The notes under the pieces are model-generated. The model saw nothing but the letters and a program-made list of their open reading frames with translations, made no database searches and had not been told where the DNA came from. A stretch of 5,106 bases of DNA from Selenomonas sp. (GTDB lineage Bacteria; Bacillota_C; Negativicutes; Selenomonadales; Selenomonadaceae), in assembly GCA_017940705.1 (NCBI GenBank), contig JAGAYB010000278.1:1-5106 (forward strand). The letters are read 5' to 3'. Both the position numbers and the translations under genes were made by a program. Shown here piece after piece: positions 1-5,106 of this stretch. Numbering within the stretch: the stretch's first letter is position 1; the number at the start of each line of letters is the position of its first letter.

Positions 1-132
1 GATAGTAATCTGATTCGGGTCAGAGGTAACCTGCGTGACCGTGTTGATGATACAACCGTTGTCCTTGCCATCAAGATTGGCCGTGAGGACGTAGAGCCCA
101 TAGGAAATATTAAACATGGCTTTGGGATTCAT
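1..132 (-). CDS. Flavin reductase-like (flavoredoxin-type) protein, N-terminal fragment
   Basis: Only the first 44 codons are in the window; the gene continues past the left edge. The ATG is at 132 on the minus strand, and an AAGGAGG ribosome binding site lies 7 bases before it, so the start is well supported. The peptide begins MNPKAMFNISYGLYVLTA and continues with a segment containing NGCIINTVTQVTSDP. This pattern (YGLYVLTA, then N-G-x-I-x-N-T-x-x-Q-V-T) is what I know from the N-terminus of the FMN-binding flavin reductase-like domain, found in flavoredoxins, NADH:FMN oxidoreductases and high-molecular-weight rubredoxins of anaerobes. Such proteins bind FMN and pass electrons in the cytoplasm, often in oxygen or peroxide tolerance. 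Whether this one carries a C-terminal rubredoxin or other domain cannot be seen. It is transcribed divergently from mnmA. The family call is fairly good; the exact role is unknown. Confidence 0.72.
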   Translation of the reverse strand, partial: MNPKAMFNISYGLYVLTANLDGKDNGCIINTVTQVTSDPNQITI

Positions 133-177
133 AATACTGCCTCCTTTTAAAAAGAAAATTCCGACATATATAAAATC

Positions 178-206
178 ATTATACAAGATTTTTCTGCGCG
201 TACCAA
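178..206 (-). promoter_or_regulatory. Predicted sigma-A type promoter of the flavin reductase-like gene
   Basis: On the minus strand a perfect TATAAT (-10) occupies 183-178 and TTGGTA (-35, four of six consensus bases) occupies 206-201, with an ideal 17-base spacer. The predicted transcript would start near 171 and have a leader of about 40 bases before the ATG at 132. The short imperfect inverted repeat AGGA-aaa-TCCT at 206-216 touches the -35 box, but it is too small to call an operator. Confidence 0.6.
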
Positions 207-236
207 GGAAAATCCTGCTTATCTGCGAACAGGGTA

Positions 237-265
237 TTGAGTAAAATTGCAAAATAATATATAGT
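237..265 (+). promoter_or_regulatory. Predicted sigma-A type promoter of mnmA
   Basis: TTGAGT (-35, four of six) at 237-242 and TATAGT (-10, five of six) at 260-265 are separated by 17 bases, in an AT-rich stretch. Transcription would begin near 272, giving a leader of about 37 bases to the mnmA start. The promoter is back to back with the flavin reductase promoter, the two -35 boxes being 30 bases apart, so one bound regulator could in principle affect both. No clear operator is visible. Confidence 0.5.
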
Positions 266-294
266 AAAACAGTAGGTTTTTAACGAAAGCACAG

Positions 295-302
295 AGAAGG
301 TG
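295..302 (+). promoter_or_regulatory. Ribosome binding site fixing the TTG start of mnmA
   Basis: AGAAGGTG lies 6 bases upstream of the TTG at 309. No in-frame ATG lies between it and the PP-loop that would leave a normal MnmA N-terminus, since the Met at residue 10 directly abuts the loop. The rare initiation codon is therefore the best choice. Confidence 0.7.
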
Positions 303-308
303 TAGATA

Positions 309-1391
309 TTGAGTAAAAAAATAGCAGCCGTGGCCATGAGCGGCGGCGTTGACAGTTCCCTGACAGCGGCGCTGCTCATGGAGCAGGGCTATGATGTTAT
401 CGGCATTACCATGCTGTTATCGGCAGAGGGGCGCGGCGGTGCTTTGGACTTAGAGGGCGGCGAACTGCCCGACAGCGTTGTGGATGCCAAAAAAGTAGCT
501 GATGTGCTGGGCATTAAACATTATACGGTTGACTTCCGTAAAGAGTTTCAGACAAATGTAATAGATTACTTCCTCAACGAATATGCCAAGGGGCGGACGC
601 CAAACCCCTGCGTCATGTGCAACCCGTCCATGAAGTTTGGTTTATTGCTGGATAAAGCTTTGGAACTTGGGGCAGATTTTCTGGCAACCGGGCATTACGC
701 CAGGGTGGAGCAGCTGGAAAATGGGCGGTATGTGGTAAAGAAGGGACTGGACGAGCATAAAGACCAGTCCTATGCCCTGCATCGCCTGCCGCAGAAATCT
801 TTGGCACATATTCTGCTGCCTTTAGGCGGCATGACCAAGGAACATGTTCGGGAACTGGCAGAAAAAATCGCTTTGCCGGTAGCGCATAAGGCGGAAAGTC
901 AGGAGATTTGCTTTGTGCCCCATGATGATTACAAAGCCTTTTTGAAAACTCATCGGCCGGAGTGCCTGCATAAGGGCAACATCGTTGACGGAGAGGGCAA
1001 GGTGCTGGGGCGTCATGAAGGTGTGCCGCTTTATACAATCGGCCAGCGTAAAGGACTGGGCATCGCCGCCCCTGAGCCGCTGTATGTGAACAGATTAGAT
1101 ACGGAACGCAATGAAGTTGTAGTAGGCGGCAATCAGGCTGTATTTGCTAAAGGCCTTTTGGCCAGTGATGCCAACTGGATTGCCATTGACGATGTGACTG
1201 ATGGTCAGGTGCTGGGTGCCAAGATCCGCTACGGCAAGCGTGAAGCGCAGGCCACACTCACCAAACGGGCAGACGGTCTGTTGCAGGTTGACTTTGCAGA
1301 ACCGCAGCGCGCCGTGACGCCGGGGCAGTTCGTGGTGTTCTACGCTGGTGATGTGCTGGTGGGGGGCGCCATGATTGAAAGGCCGCTCTGA
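309..1391 (+). CDS. mnmA: tRNA-specific 2-thiouridylase MnmA
   Basis: MnmA adenylates U34 of the Lys, Glu and Gln tRNAs and replaces its 2-oxygen with sulfur, usually supplied as persulfide from a cysteine desulfurase; the s2U34 base supports accurate reading of purine-ending codons. The 360-residue length fits the family. The ATP-binding PP-loop SGGVDSS is at residues 11-17. The TPNPCVMCN segment holds Cys101 and Cys104, GHYARV starts at 128, and SQEICFV holds Cys201. Cys104 and Cys201 align with the two catalytic cysteines of the E. coli enzyme (Cys102, Cys199). GQRKGLGI (245-252) and the C-terminal barrel with TPGQ (337-340) complete the protein. The start is TTG: AGAAGGTG at 295-302 sits 6 bases before it, and the PP-loop lies at the usual distance from the N-terminus. 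No cysteine desulfurase gene adjoins it here. It is divergent from the flavin reductase gene, and the next intrinsic terminator downstream is at 1578-1614. Confidence 0.96.
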   Translation: MSKKIAAVAMSGGVDSSLTAALLMEQGYDVIGITMLLSAEGRGGALDLEGGELPDSVVDAKKVADVLGIKHYTVDFRKEFQTNVIDYFLNEYAKGRTPNPCVMCNPSMKFGLLLDKALELGADFLATGHYARVEQLENGRYVVKKGLDEHKDQSYALHRLPQKSLAHILLPLGGMTKEHVRELAEKIALPVAHKAESQEICFVPHDDYKAFLKTHRPECLHKGNIVDGEGKVLGRHEGVPLYTIGQRKGLGIAAPEPLYVNRLDTERNEVVVGGNQAVFAKGLLASDANWIAIDDVTDGQVLGAKIRYGKREAQATLTKRADGLLQVDFAEPQRAVTPGQFVVFYAGDVLVGGAMIERPL

Positions 1392-1418
1392 GATTTTAAT
1401 TTAGTGAGATTATTTTCC

Positions 1419-1447
1419 TTGCCTTTTTATCTGTGACGCGCTATAAT
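1419..1447 (+). promoter_or_regulatory. Predicted promoter P1 of the pyr leader
   Basis: A perfect TATAAT (-10) at 1442-1447 and TTGCCT (-35, four of six) at 1419-1424 are separated by 17 bases. Transcription would begin near 1454, giving an RNA that opens with a run of A and C before the first hairpin. It lies 28 bases after the mnmA stop and about 125 bases before the terminator at 1578, so it produces either a long leader for pyrB or, if terminated, an RNA of about 160 bases. Confidence 0.6.
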
Positions 1448-1516
1448 AACAAACAAAGCAGACGAGAGCTGCTCAAGGACAAGCAAATACATTGCCTTTT
1501 TAAAATGCGTACTGCG

Positions 1517-1603
1517 ATACGCATAAGAGGAGCCTGTTAGTTTTATATCCGGCATAGCTGTAAGTTTAAGTAAACTGGAGCTTTCTTATGCATACGCATA
1601 AGA
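1517..1603 (+). repeat. Direct repeat ATACGCATAAGA (two copies, 1517-1528 and 1592-1603)
   Basis: Two identical 12-base copies are 75 bases apart. The second forms part of the loop and 3' arm of the terminator, while the first lies in the putative antiterminator strand. Such mimicry of the terminator 3' arm by an upstream segment is expected when the two compete for the same 5' arm, so the repeat is best explained as RNA regulation rather than as a DNA binding site or a mobile remnant. Confidence 0.8.
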
Positions 1604-1614
1604 AAGCTCTTTTT
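1578..1614 (+). terminator. Strong intrinsic terminator upstream of pyrB
   Basis: GAGCTTTCTTATGC (1578-1591), a four-base loop ATAC and the perfect complement (1596-1609) form a 14-bp stem followed directly by TTTTT (1610-1614). This is a textbook rho-independent terminator on the plus strand. It is the first clear terminator after mnmA, so it can end mnmA transcripts as well as those begun at P1. Its 5' arm can instead pair with the upstream copy of the repeat at 1521-1538, which suggests that termination is conditional. Confidence 0.9.
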
Positions 1615-1651
1615 GGTATGTAAGGTTTTTTAAAAGACAATGGATTTCTCC

Positions 1652-1681
1652 TTGAAAATTTATGCAAGATTACTGTATAAT
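1652..1681 (+). promoter_or_regulatory. Predicted promoter P2 directly upstream of pyrB
   Basis: TTGAAA (-35, five of six) at 1652-1657 and a perfect TATAAT (-10) at 1676-1681 are separated by 18 bases. Transcription would start near 1688, leaving a leader of about 26 bases that carries only the ribosome binding site. P2 lies downstream of the terminator, so RNA made from it would escape the attenuator. By consensus match it is at least as good as P1. Confidence 0.65.
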
Positions 1682-1699
1682 TATTTATGTCAACCTGAT

Positions 1700-1705
1700 A
1701 AGGAG
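1700..1705 (+). promoter_or_regulatory. Ribosome binding site that decides the pyrB start
   Basis: AAGGAG at 1700-1705 is 8 bases before the TTG at 1714. An in-frame GTG at 1705 would begin on the last base of this same site and has no other Shine-Dalgarno sequence upstream, so it is unlikely to be the start. Confidence 0.8.
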
Positions 1706-1713
1706 TGAACGAC

Positions 1714-2661
1714 TTGGAGAAAAACACTTTATCCCTGCGAGGGAAGAATGTTTTGGGACTGGAGGATTTCAGCCCTGAGGAAATTCGGCTGGTGCTGAAT
1801 ACCGCCAAAGAGATGAAGAACATCATCCACCGGGATATCAAGAAGGTGCCCACTTTGCGAGGCAAATCCATTGTCACCCTGTTTTATGAACCAAGTACGC
1901 GGACCAGGACTTCTTTTGAGCTGGCCGGTAAATATCTGGGCGCGGATGTGGTAAACATCACCTCCGGTTCAAGCAGCATTGTCAAGGGCGAAAGCCTGCG
2001 CGATACGCTCTACACCATCGAAGCCATGGGGGTGGATGCCATCGTCATGCGCCATAAGGCCGAAGGTGCAGCCGAGTACGCCAGCCGGGTGGTAAGTCCA
2101 GTAATCCTCAACGCCGGTGATGGCGCTCATGCCCATCCTTCCCAGGGGCTCCTTAACCTGTTTACGATTCAGGAACATAAGGGGCATTTAGAAGGCTTGA
2201 AGGTGGCCATTATCGGTGATGTGATGCACAGCCGCGTCGCCCGTTCCGATATCTACGGCATGCGCAAGATGGGCATGGAAGTTCATATCGCCGGCCCCAA
2301 GACACTGCTGCCCAGATTCCTCTACGAAGAGCCGGGAATTGTGGTACACGAGCGTATTGAAGATGCCATAGAGAACGCTGATGTCATCGAAGTGCTGCGC
2401 ATCCAGCTTGAACGCATGAAAGGCGGCCTGTTCCCGACCACCAGGGAGTATGCGCGGATTTTCGGCCTCAATGACAACCGCCTGAAACTGGCCAAGGATG
2501 ATGTACTGATTCTGCATCCAGGCCCCATGAACAAAGGCTGGGAAATTTCTCCCTTTACGGCCTACGGTAAAAATTCGGCCATTCAGGAGGAAGTGCAGAA
2601 TGGCGTAGCGGTGCGCATGGCGCTCTTTACCTTGGTACTGACGGGAGGAAAACAGGCATGA
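1714..2661 (+). CDS. pyrB: Aspartate carbamoyltransferase catalytic chain
   Basis: PyrB joins carbamoyl phosphate and aspartate to give N-carbamoylaspartate, the first committed step of pyrimidine synthesis, in the cytoplasm. From the TTG start the protein has 315 residues, normal for the family. The carbamoyl phosphate loop STRTR is at 61-65 in the wider motif PSTRTRTSFE. The mobile loop SSSIVKGES (86-94) supplies Lys91, HPSQ is at 141-144, and GDVMHSRVARS at 168-178 resembles the Bacillus form. LRIQLER (228-234) gives Arg229 and Gln231, and HPGP is at 268-271. Small oddities are Ser143 and Asn148 where HPTQxLLDL is usual; the histidine and glutamine are kept. No pyrI regulatory subunit follows, as in B. 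subtilis-type unregulated trimers, although pyrI could lie elsewhere. The stop overlaps the pyrC start by 4 bases. Expression probably combines the attenuated P1 and the bypass promoter P2. Confidence 0.96.
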   Translation: MEKNTLSLRGKNVLGLEDFSPEEIRLVLNTAKEMKNIIHRDIKKVPTLRGKSIVTLFYEPSTRTRTSFELAGKYLGADVVNITSGSSSIVKGESLRDTLYTIEAMGVDAIVMRHKAEGAAEYASRVVSPVILNAGDGAHAHPSQGLLNLFTIQEHKGHLEGLKVAIIGDVMHSRVARSDIYGMRKMGMEVHIAGPKTLLPRFLYEEPGIVVHERIEDAIENADVIEVLRIQLERMKGGLFPTTREYARIFGLNDNRLKLAKDDVLILHPGPMNKGWEISPFTAYGKNSAIQEEVQNGVAVRMALFTLVLTGGKQA

Positions 2662-3953
2662 AACTTTTGATTAAAGGCGGACGTGTGATAAATCCGGCCA
2701 CGAATTTTGATGATATCGCCGATGTGCTTATCGAAGATGGCAAAGTTGTAAAAATCGCTAAAGGAATCAAGACCAAGGCTGACGAAATCTATGAAGCGGC
2801 AGGCAAGGTTGTAACTCCCGGTTTGGTAGATATTCATGTTCATCTGCGTGAACCAGGGCAGGAAGCTAAAGAGGATTTTGCTTCGGGTACGCAGGCAGCA
2901 GCCGCTGGCGGCTTTACCACCATCTGCACCATGCCCAACACCAAGCCGGTAGTAGACACGGCGGCGCTGGTGCGCAGCCTGAAGCAGCGTGCTGGCGATG
3001 TGGGCGTTGTCAATGTGGAAATTATCGGAGCTGTGACCAAGGAACAGGCCGGCGCGGAACTGGCTGAAATGGGCGATATGATTGACGCCGGTGCGGTAGC
3101 TTTCTCTGACGACGGTCATTTTGACAGTAATGCCAAGGTGCTGCTGAATGCTTATGACTACCTGCACACTTTTGACAAGGTTATAATCAATCATGAGGAA
3201 GAGCCGACACTGGTGGAAGACGGCGTGATGAACGAAGGCCACCGCAGCGCCATGCTCGGTCTCAAAGGGCGTCCCTCAGTAGCCGAGGATATCGCCGTAG
3301 CCCGTGATATACTGCTGGCTGAATACGCTGATGCCAGAGTGCATGTTGCCCATATCAGCACGGCCCGTTCCGTCGACATTGTGCGTCAGGCAAAAAAGCG
3401 TGGTGTCAGGGTAACGGCAGAGGCCACTCCCCAGCACCTGACCATGACGGAAGAGTGCGTAAATCTCTTTGACACGTCAACGAAAATCAATCCGCCCTTG
3501 CGGGCACAGCGCGACTGTGAGGCCATTCTGGAAGGCTTGAAAGATGGCACCATTGATGCTATCGTCACTGACCACAGTCCCCATGCGCAGGAAGAAAAGG
3601 ACAGGGAGTATATCTATGCGCCCAGCGGTTTTCCGGGGCTGGAAACGTCCCTGGGAATAATGCTGACGGATTTATATCATACCGGCAAGCTGGAACTGCC
3701 CCTGATAATTTCCAAGATGAGCTATGAACCGGCAAAAGTGCTGGGACTTTCTGCCGGCAGCCTTACGGAAGGTGCGGCTGCCGATGTGACGGTTATTGAC
3801 CCGGACCTTGCGTGGCAGGTAGATGAAAAGAAATTTTACACGAAGGGCAGCCATAGCCCCTTTGCCGGGCGTCAGCTGAAAGGCAAGGCTGTACTTACTG
3901 TAGTAAAGGGGCAAATCGTCATGCAGGACGGCAAAGTTTTGACCAATAATTGA
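2658..3953 (+). CDS. pyrC: Dihydroorotase, class I (Bacillus-type)
   Basis: PyrC reversibly cyclises N-carbamoylaspartate to dihydroorotate, the third step of the pyrimidine pathway. It is a zinc enzyme of the amidohydrolase superfamily. The 431-residue length fits class I enzymes and exceeds the shorter E. coli class II type. The metal ligands are readable: His60 and His62 in DIHVHLREPG, Asp151 in FSDDG (the aspartate that replaces the carboxylated lysine of class II), His179 in INHEEE, His232 in VAHIST, and the catalytic Asp305 in TDHSPH. GFTT-x-x-x-MPNT (85-95) and INPPLR (277-282) are also typical. All key residues are present, so this is an active enzyme and not the pseudo-dihydroorotase found beside some PyrB proteins. 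The ATG lies inside the pyrB stop (ATGA), with GGGAGG at 2643-2648 nine bases upstream, which suggests translational coupling with pyrB. Confidence 0.97.
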   Translation: MKLLIKGGRVINPATNFDDIADVLIEDGKVVKIAKGIKTKADEIYEAAGKVVTPGLVDIHVHLREPGQEAKEDFASGTQAAAAGGFTTICTMPNTKPVVDTAALVRSLKQRAGDVGVVNVEIIGAVTKEQAGAELAEMGDMIDAGAVAFSDDGHFDSNAKVLLNAYDYLHTFDKVIINHEEEPTLVEDGVMNEGHRSAMLGLKGRPSVAEDIAVARDILLAEYADARVHVAHISTARSVDIVRQAKKRGVRVTAEATPQHLTMTEECVNLFDTSTKINPPLRAQRDCEAILEGLKDGTIDAIVTDHSPHAQEEKDREYIYAPSGFPGLETSLGIMLTDLYHTGKLELPLIISKMSYEPAKVLGLSAGSLTEGAAADVTVIDPDLAWQVDEKKFYTKGSHSPFAGRQLKGKAVLTVVKGQIVMQDGKVLTNN

Positions 3954-3973
3954 CAGACTAATGAGGTGTTTAC

Positions 3974-5047
3974 ATGAAGGGTAAATTGATCCTAGAGGAC
4001 GGCAGTGTTTTTTACGGCCAGCTGTTAAATGACAGCCGCGCCACCGGCGAAGTGGTTTTTAATACCAGTATGACCGGCTATCAGGAAAGCCTGACAGACC
4101 CCTCCTATTGCCGCCAGATTTTAACGCTTACCTATCCCTTGGTGGGGAACTACGGCATTGCGGATGTGTTCATGCAGTCCCGCAAGGCCTTTGTGGGAGG
4201 CTTTGTCATCGGCGAGCTGTGTACTGAGGGCAGCAACTGGCATTATGAGGAAAGTCTGGCTGAGTTTTTGACCCGTCAAAATATTCCCTGCCTCTACGAT
4301 GTGGACACCCGGGCCGTAACACAGAAGATTCGTTCCGCCGGTACCATGAAGGGGATTATCGTCCCGGAGGATGCCACGCAGGCGGAAATTGACAAGCTGA
4401 TGGCAGTGCCCATCAAGACCGATGTGGTGATGGAGGTCACCACACCGGAGCCTTACATCATGGAAGCAGACAATGACGCTGCACCGCTGGTGGCAGCTAT
4501 GGATTTCGGCGTCAAGCAGAACATCTTAAATTCCCTGCACGCTCTGGGCTGCAGGCTGCAGGTAGTACCGGCAGGCACGAAGGCTGAGGAGATTCTGGCG
4601 CTGAACCCCGATGGCATTTTCCTTTCCAACGGCCCCGGCGACCCTGCCGATGTACCGGAAATCGTGGAGGAAATCAAAAAGCTCATCGGCAAAAAGCCCA
4701 TCTTTGGCATTTGTCTGGGACACCAGCTTATTGCCAGAGCCTTGGGGGCAAAGACCTACAAGCTGAAATTCGGCCACCGTGGTTCCAATCAGCCGGTGAA
4801 AAACCTGCTGACGGGCAAGGTACAGATTTCCTCCCAGAACCATGGTTATGCAGTGGATGAGGAATCTTTGCAGGGCCTGCCCTTGGAGGTCACGCACATA
4901 AACGTCAATGACGGTACGGTGGAGGGCATGCGCCATAAGGAGCTGCCGCTGTTCTCGGTACAGTATCATCCCGAGGCCTCACCGGGCCCCGATGACAATA
5001 TGTATCTGTTTGATGAATTTTGGACGATGCTGAAGGGAGAAAAATAA
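3974..5047 (+). CDS. carA: Carbamoyl phosphate synthetase small (glutaminase) subunit
   Basis: CarA hydrolyses glutamine and channels ammonia to CarB, which makes carbamoyl phosphate for both pyrimidines and arginine. The 357-residue length is normal. The N-terminal domain carries [11 protein letters not shown] (28-38) and DPSYCRQI (42-49). The class I glutamine amidotransferase domain begins near 172; it shows SNGPGDP (218-224), GICLGHQ with the nucleophile Cys247 (245-251), [10 protein letters not shown] (266-275), SQNHGYAV (287-294) and [10 protein letters not shown] with His332 and Glu334 of the triad (330-339). The start is ATG, with GAGGTG at 3963-3968 five bases before it. It follows pyrC by 20 bases with no terminator and overlaps carB by one base (TAATG). 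Its place inside the pyr operon suggests a pyrimidine-controlled synthetase, but an arginine role is not excluded because no other car genes can be seen. Confidence 0.97.
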   Translation: MKGKLILEDGSVFYGQLLNDSRATGEVVFNTSMTGYQESLTDPSYCRQILTLTYPLVGNYGIADVFMQSRKAFVGGFVIGELCTEGSNWHYEESLAEFLTRQNIPCLYDVDTRAVTQKIRSAGTMKGIIVPEDATQAEIDKLMAVPIKTDVVMEVTTPEPYIMEADNDAAPLVAAMDFGVKQNILNSLHALGCRLQVVPAGTKAEEILALNPDGIFLSNGPGDPADVPEIVEEIKKLIGKKPIFGICLGHQLIARALGAKTYKLKFGHRGSNQPVKNLLTGKVQISSQNHGYAVDEESLQGLPLEVTHINVNDGTVEGMRHKELPLFSVQYHPEASPGPDDNMYLFDEFWTMLKGEK

Positions 5048-5106
5048 TGCCCAAGAAGGAAAATCTCAAAAAAGTAATGGTCATTGGTTCAGGCCCTATC
5101 ATCATC
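5047..5106 (+). CDS. carB: Carbamoyl phosphate synthetase large subunit, N-terminal fragment
   Basis: Only 20 codons are present before the right edge. The peptide [20 protein letters not shown] is the conserved beginning of CarB, where KKVMVIGSGPI opens the first biotin-carboxylase-like ATP-grasp half. The ATG shares its A with the carA stop codon (TAATG), and AAGGGAG at 5033-5039 sits 7 bases upstream, so translation is probably coupled to carA, which would help balanced assembly of the two subunits. CarB phosphorylates bicarbonate and carbamate, with CarA supplying ammonia. Nothing can be said about the allosteric C-terminal domain, which lies outside the window. Confidence 0.93.
   Translation, partial: MPKKENLKKVMVIGSGPIII

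Larger units (their letters stand above)
1454..1614 (+). ncRNA. Predicted pyr operon leader RNA with attenuator-like structure
   Basis: This stretch between P1 and the terminator holds no gene but is rich in paired segments. Hairpin 1 at 1457-1473 is AGCAG/CTGCT with loop ACGAGAG. Hairpin 2 at about 1475-1499 has stem GCAA/TTGC (1483-1486 with 1492-1495) and a weak lower stem, ending in a T-tract. Hairpin 3 at 1505-1524 is ATGCGTA/TACGCAT with loop CTGCGA. A small hairpin lies at 1563-1576, and the terminator stem at 1578-1609. The 12-mer ATACGCATAAGA occurs at 1517-1528 and again in the terminator 3' arm at 1592-1603. The first copy can therefore pair with the terminator 5' arm (1521-1528 with 1584-1591 perfectly, then imperfectly on to about 1538 with 1573) and block the terminator. 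Hairpin 3 would in turn block that pairing. This is the terminator, antiterminator and anti-antiterminator logic of an attenuator. The ligand or protein is not identified; an independent small RNA is the main alternative. Confidence 0.6.

Noticed and set aside
206..216. Inverted repeat AGGA-aaa-TCCT at the -35 box of the flavin reductase promoter
   Set aside because: A four-base arm is expected by chance in this composition and matches no operator I know.
613..1038. A 141-codon minus-strand open frame inside mnmA
   Set aside because: It lies wholly opposite a confident conserved gene, shows no recognisable domain, and is rich in Pro, His and Ala as expected for the antisense of a coding region.
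1475..1501. Hairpin 2 followed by TTTTT as a second intrinsic terminator
   Set aside because: The core stem is only 4 bp (GCAA/TTGC), and part of the T-tract is used in the weak lower stem, so efficient termination is unlikely; at most it is a pause site.
1454..1614. T-box or known metabolite riboswitch in the pyrB leader
   Set aside because: I see no T-box sequence, no tRNA-pairing bulge and no conserved core of a familiar riboswitch class; the gene context points to pyrimidines instead.
1566..1877. A 103-codon minus-strand frame over the terminator and pyrB start
   Set aside because: It reads through the terminator hairpin, P2 and the 5' end of pyrB in antisense, without a plausible ribosome binding site or a known motif.
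2583..3242. A 219-codon minus-strand open frame across pyrB and pyrC
   Set aside because: It runs opposite conserved dihydroorotase motifs and across the pyrB/pyrC junction, with no family resemblance or separate promoter; it is a shadow frame.
4526..4969. A 147-codon minus-strand open frame opposite the glutaminase domain of carA
   Set aside because: The plus strand here encodes the GPGDP, GICLGHQ and QYHPE motifs; the antisense frame has no recognisable motif.

Overview
The window looks like chromosomal DNA of a low-to-mid-GC, Firmicutes-type anaerobe. My best guess is a member of the Negativicutes such as a Selenomonas or Mitsuokella relative. The reasons are the strong AGGAGG-like ribosome binding sites, the TTG starts, the TATAAT promoters, the class I (Bacillus-type) dihydroorotase, the pyrB-pyrC-carA-carB gene order and the flavoredoxin-like flavin reductase. 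The taxon is an inference from style and gene content and could not be tested by a search.

Layout. Positions 1-132 (minus strand) hold the start of a flavin reductase-like gene that runs off the left edge. Positions 133-308 are a divergent promoter region. Positions 309-1391 (plus) encode MnmA, the tRNA 2-thiouridylase. Positions 1392-1713 are a 322-base noncoding stretch, the most interesting part of the window. It holds a strong promoter (P1), several RNA hairpins, a perfect 14-bp intrinsic terminator, a 12-base repeat that can form a competing antiterminator, and a second strong promoter (P2) just before the next gene. After it come pyrB (1714-2661), pyrC (2658-3953), carA (3974-5047) and the first 20 codons of carB (5047-5106, cut by the right edge), all plus strand and tightly packed.

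The last four genes form a pyrimidine biosynthesis operon. CarA and CarB make carbamoyl phosphate from glutamine, bicarbonate and ATP; PyrB condenses it with aspartate; PyrC cyclises the product to dihydroorotate. Neighbouring genes overlap by 4 bases (pyrB/pyrC) and 1 base (carA/carB), and pyrC and carA are 20 bases apart, so they are very probably co-transcribed and partly translationally coupled. Neither pyrR nor pyrI is seen in the window. The leader looks like a transcription attenuator, but I see no canonical PyrR-binding loop in it, so its signal is open. The core genes are ordinary; I found no new defence system, mobile element or CRISPR array.
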